64,000 nucleotides of DNA, from positions 9,380,698 through 9,444,697 of the forward strand of contig CM037860.1 in the NCBI GenBank assembly GCA_021292105.1. Direction: 5' to 3'. Below, piece by piece: positions 59,781-64,000 of this stretch. Every line of letters begins with the position of its first letter. Within the stretch, counting starts at the first letter, position 1. The notes beneath the pieces were generated by a model that saw only the letters and a list, made by a program, of their open reading frames with translations, ran no database searches and had not been told where the DNA came from. This DNA comes from Anadara kagoshimensis (Eukaryota > Mollusca > Bivalvia > Arcoida > Arcidae). Made by a program: the position numbers and the translations under genes.

Positions 59781-59924
59781 TTTGTACATATTATAAAACT
59801 GCTACCTTATTAAAGTGGAATCTGTCTAAACTGAACACTTTCCACAATGAAGATTCTGTTCAGATTTGACAACTGACCTTCCACAAGGGAAAAGACAAAC
59901 ATTTTCACAATAGGATGTTTTGAG

Positions 59925-60003
59925 TGGGATTTGAACCTATGCATTTAGAGGCACTGTGATCCGTAAGTGTTCACTTTAAACCACTTAGCCACCACAACCA
60001 CTT
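59925..60003 (-). repeat. tRNA-like SINE head
   Basis: The minus strand reads an A box TGGCTAAGTGG and a B box GGTTCAAATCCC with tRNA-like spacing, similar to the head at 4361. The body would extend toward lower coordinates (about 59820). Confidence 0.55.
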
Positions 60004-60850
60004 GGTGTATCTTGACAGCCCTAACCATGACATAACAAAAGAAAGGGTCTATATCCAGTCCATTATTATAACTTACAGATTTGACAATAAATGACATCAT
60101 GGAACAATAGATCATTTGATATTGCCTTTAGCATAAGAAATTTCAAAAGAGCAAGAAATATAGTACACAGCGCTTCAGATGGACATTGTATACGCCCTCA
60201 CAGCATACAATGTTAATTCATGCTATATAGCTTCCACATCCACATAAAATCAAGAATGACATTTCCATCCTTTATGATCCAATATTTACTGAGTAGAAGA
60301 ATGTAATTTGGCATTAACCAACAGTTTAATTGTTGTTTTTGTTTCTTTACAGCCATATTGCCTTGTACAATATGGGCTGCCTAAACTATTACAGTTTTCA
60401 CATGCTTTAGTGAATTTAATATGGGGAATTGAAGACAGTAATTTGTTTGTTTACTCATGTGTTCTGACTGCTGATGGAGGCTTTAGTATTAAGAGTATCT
60501 GGGATTAAGTTTATAACCCACAATAGTACATGTATGTTGAAATATTTATAATTTGTTTTTACATTTATGCCAATGGGATTAAACAGGATACATTCAGAGA
60601 TTAACAATATCCTATATGATCTTAACAGCAAATCTATATGCCTGCTCATTTCTTTTATCAAACGGCTACCGCAGTGGGTTCCACTCATGTCAGCACACGT
60701 TTCCACAGCCATTCTCTTATCCATTCCATTTTGTACCAACCTTTCTAAAGTACCTCAGCCCTTCCCAATCACTTTCATTTCAGACTCTATGCTTCTTCTC
60801 CAAGTGACTTTGTATATTCCATATTTTATTTAGCCCCTATGGTATCTATC

Positions 60851-61070
60851 AAAAACAAACATACTAATCCATGTCCGAATCACAATCCAGAAGCAAAGTA
60901 AAAACTTTGGAACTGACAAGATAGGTTAGACACGTGAACTTCCACCAGGGAAGTGAAGCTGGGTGCTCCGGAAGGGTAAGCACCTCCTGTTTAGCTAGCT
61001 ACACCCACCACGTGTTAAATCAAAATTGTGTGAAAGGAACATGGAACTATGAGACGTCAAATATATCCAG
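60851..61070 (+). repeat. Interspersed repeat R1, copy 3
   Basis: It is collinear with 11172-11399: 'catactaatccatgtccgaa', 'agtaaaaactttgg', 'ccaccagggaagtgaagc', 'gggtaagcacctcc', 'tagctagctacaccc' and 'aaaggaacatggaactatg'. Class unknown. Confidence 0.65.
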
Positions 61071-62337
61071 GGCAATCCTGGACACAGAAACATCAAACTT
61101 ATCAACAATACTATGATGACGGCCATAAACTTTCTGAGGGCCTTGATAAGCCTAGGCTATCAGAGAGCTATCTATCAGAGAGCTGTTGCTGTCCAGCCTC
61201 AGACAGCACATGTCCTAATCACCTCTACCTTATGTATCGTATCAGAAATCAGTAGCCTATGGCAGTTCCAGCTATCAGGAACATGATCTTAGCTTAGTCG
61301 CCATACCTATGACAACCACATGTATATTGGTCTGGTTTACAATAGTTATCAGATATATACAACAGTTTGTGTAGACAATTATTGGTAATATTACTTAATT
61401 AGAACCATATAATTCATATGAAAATGGAAAATATAAAACATAAACAAATGTACACCAGTCTCTATATAACGCCCGGGAGACAGAATATTAATGAAATACT
61501 GCTCTCGTAGCAACATAGGACAGAAATATTTATCATCAAACATGTTCTCTTTGGGACTAATAATCAAATGAAAACAATGTGTTAATGTAATTAGTGTTAC
61601 ATGTTATTATCACCCTATATAATCATATTACAATGTCGATGCCTGCATGACCACTTTTTTGTCACATTCTTTTGTATTTTCCTGTCTTTGAACATGCAAT
61701 ATCTATTGCTTACTTTTGTTTTGATCTTTGTGGGGTATAATGTGATTTGTTTTACATGTTTTAGTTAATTGTAATGGAACGTCATCAGGGTTCCAACAAC
61801 CTCTTAGATAATTAAGAACTTTTGTGGCCAAGTGGTATTAAAGTGACAGCTACCTCTCAACAACTTAATTTGAGTATCAGTTGGGCAGGTGCTTGATAAC
61901 TTGTGTTTCAAAGGTTTAGTGGTTATCTCCATGAACTCCTGTTTTTTATCATTCCAATACAGGTCACATCAATATAATTGAAACAATCTTTTAAATGTTA
62001 CTAAAAATGTCATTCCATCCAACCTATCAAAATCTTAAATAATTACTGGTTCCGACACTACTGGCACTAACTACTGGTATATATCTATACATCTTAAAAT
62101 TTGCAAGCATCATTGAAACGTGTAACTCAGAAACAAAAGTACTAGTGCAAGAGACAGTTAGAAGGACAACCACTAGACAGTTAGAAGGACAATACACCAG
62201 AGCAGATGATGACAACAAAACACTCTTGCCATATAGAATTTCAGGAAATTGTAACAGCTATGTAAAATTGACCAATTAATTGTTTGAGTTGCTGTGTGCA
62301 CAAATTAAACAAAATACAATAAATTTGAAGACAAGAT
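61071..62337. other. Presumed intron/intergenic, nothing recognised
   Basis: No conserved exon or repeat with definable ends was seen. Confidence 0.3.
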
Positions 62338-62735
62338 TACCGGTATGGCCTAATGGATAAGACATCAGTCTTTAAATCCAGGGTCTCTCACCGCTGTGAG
62401 TCCGAGTCCCGCTTGGACCACGTGGGAAAGTAAATTTTCCTTGTGAAAGTGAGTATTCCTTGCCCTTGGCCTTTACCGATTCACATGGTATCAGTATAAT
62501 GGACTGTGGGAGTGGTACGCTTGTCTGCGGCGTACTGACTCTGTGAGCTAGCACGTTAAAGTCGCTCTGAGTGCGTGCTAGTACAAGGCAGACCATACAA
62601 CACACTCGCACTTCACATGCATACACAAAATTGTTCATAGATTAATCCATAGAGATTAATAAAATAGTTCTCATCGCTAATAGCTGAAAAATTGCTGATG
62701 CAACATTAAGCAACATTCAACCAACCAACCAATCA
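62338..62735 (+). mobile_element. tRNA-Arg-like SINE, second family
   Basis: The head has an A box TGGCCTAATGGATAAG and a B box GAGTCCGAGTCCC about 50 bp downstream. The body is relatively GC-rich ('ctgcggcgtactgactctgt', 'gctctgagtgcgtgctagta') and ends 'tgatgcaacattaagcaaca' then 'ttcaaccaaccaacc'. This differs in head, body and tail from the SINE at 18236, so at least two tRNA-SINE families are present. Confidence 0.65.
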
Positions 62736-64000
62736 TCATAGAAAGAAATGTAGTAAAACAATAACCATAATTGACTTTTGTTATTACAGTAAATATAGCT
62801 TCCTTATAATATACAACTTACAAGCTCCTGGATAATTTTAAACCAAATTTTGAATCTACCAATGAATTTGAGGAGATTGGACCACTACCCACTTTGGGTT
62901 TGACTGATTTTAACTACATGTTTATGTATTTACATTTACTGTGTGTTTTCTCCTTATCTTTGTAATTAAACATTCACATTATGTAGGTTTTAAAAAATTA
63001 TTAGCAGCAAAATTTCACAAACTTTGTGAAAATGTAGTCATTCTGAAAGTACTTTTTCACAAATTTGATGAAATAGATTAATTTTCGAAAGAATTTCTCA
63101 GAAATTAGTAGCAAATGGAGATTTTGGCTACTAGAAATGGAAACAAAATTATGTGACCATAATTACAATACATTGGGACCTGCAAATGTATGACATATAC
63201 AACACACCATGTCATGCCAACTCATAGCAACATGAGATAGTGTATAGTCCAAAGACATGGATGCAACATATTGTGGTGTCAAATAATTTTTTATGTTTAA
63301 GAAGAAAATCTGAAATTTAAAAGAGTGAATTTAACTGGTTGTTCAATTGGTTCTGGATCAATTTAACTGTAAATATAAATACAAGAACTAAATTGTTGAG
63401 ATTTGGTAATTTTGGTTGTATAACTACCGTTGGTATTTAAGACCAACTAATCATAGTACAATAATGTGGGTTATTCAATTCACCTGGAATAATCAGGCAG
63501 TTATTTGACCATAATAATTACATCTTGTTAGTTCAATAATTTTGAACATCCTCGATTTTTACCTAAAACAATCATACAGGTTGCTGTCTATGTTTCAACA
63601 TTTGCCAATCAAGAATAGTGTATTTATTGGTATTATCAGAAAATCTCTGGAAATCTACATTGTTGGTAATATAATCACAAAACTTCCAATTATTATCTTT
63701 ATGAGTCCAATTAAAACCTGTTTAGATATCTCTTTTGTTGAACAGAAACAGTCAATATTTTTGCCAAATTTTATTATGTCATCGATAAATAAATCAATAA
63801 CCCAAGATTTTATATTACCAATCAAACACAAACATACTTGTACTAGTCCATGTCCAAATCACAGGGATTTATCAGGATCTTTTGGGAAAAGGCCCTAAAC
63901 TAACAATTGGGAAAAACTATCAACTTTTTGCTCATTTTGGGAAAATTTTGACATCATTTTTATGCCATTAATGATTAAATCTAATGTGTTTAGTGTATTG
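62736..64000. other. Presumed intron/intergenic to window end
   Basis: No exon of the ARFGAP1 GAP domain was found. A short R1 fragment is at 63824-63865 ('aacatacttgtactagtcca', 'tgtccaaatcaca'). A plus-strand open frame at 63542-63898 has no recognised domain and overlaps that repeat. Confidence 0.3.

Noticed and set aside
60455-60739. Minus-strand 94-codon frame with a plausible-looking N terminus
   Set aside because: No family recognised, overlapping open frames on the plus strand, and surroundings rich in repeats; no splice-supported partners.

Overview
The window looks like a piece of a bivalve (or at least molluscan) nuclear genome. It is AT-rich by eye, its genes are split into short GT-AG exons with long introns, and simple repeats are frequent. 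It carries interspersed repeats of kinds I associate with bivalves: elements opening with the palindrome AGGCCCATGGGCCT and ending in a 'gctcacctgagct'-type hairpin, and tRNA-headed SINEs with a tail near 'cttgactgggac..aaaacaccattcaatcaatcaat'. Species cannot be fixed from the sequence alone. No bacterial genes, operons, CRISPR arrays or true tRNA/rRNA genes were seen.

Layout. 1-8264: no recognisable gene; a degenerate minisatellite, an interspersed repeat, a tRNA-like SINE head and a Harbinger-like MITE. 8265-13413 (+): a complete eight-exon SLC17-family membrane transporter (402 aa, SLC17A9/PHT4-like) with a leader exon carrying two short uORFs. 13414-22122: 3' flank and intergenic DNA with SINEs, abutting inverted MITE copies and a long hairpin. 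22123-27095 (+): a complete seven-exon secreted protein (564 aa) made of an Asn/Gly/Pro-rich region, a Pro-Gly-Gly stretch, a Cu/Zn-superoxide-dismutase domain that has lost one copper ligand, and an Asn-rich tail. 27096-33841: intergenic, with a bivalve satellite-bearing element and an intact-headed SINE. 33842-45980 (-): the 3' half of an ARFGAP1 gene (five exons; the zinc-finger GAP domain is not in view and should lie beyond 64000). 45981-64000: probably upstream ARFGAP1 intron or intergenic DNA, rich in minisatellites, TIR elements and SINEs.

The three genes do not form a pathway. They are a vesicular or organellar anion transporter, a secreted matrix or haemolymph protein, and a Golgi/COPI Arf regulator. 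The most interesting signals are: two tandem 60-bp exons in ARFGAP1 encoding alternative versions of the same 20-residue membrane-curvature segment; a 14-copy satellite of exactly 145 bp per unit inside a Helentron/pearl-like element in the intron between those exons, each unit carrying nuclear-receptor-type half-sites; the degenerate copper site in the SOD-like protein; and a 52-bp tandem duplication that created a decoy splice acceptor in the SLC17 gene.

All exon coordinates were worked out by hand from splice signals, frame continuity and family resemblance. No searches or alignments were run, and residue comparisons to human proteins are from memory of the families.
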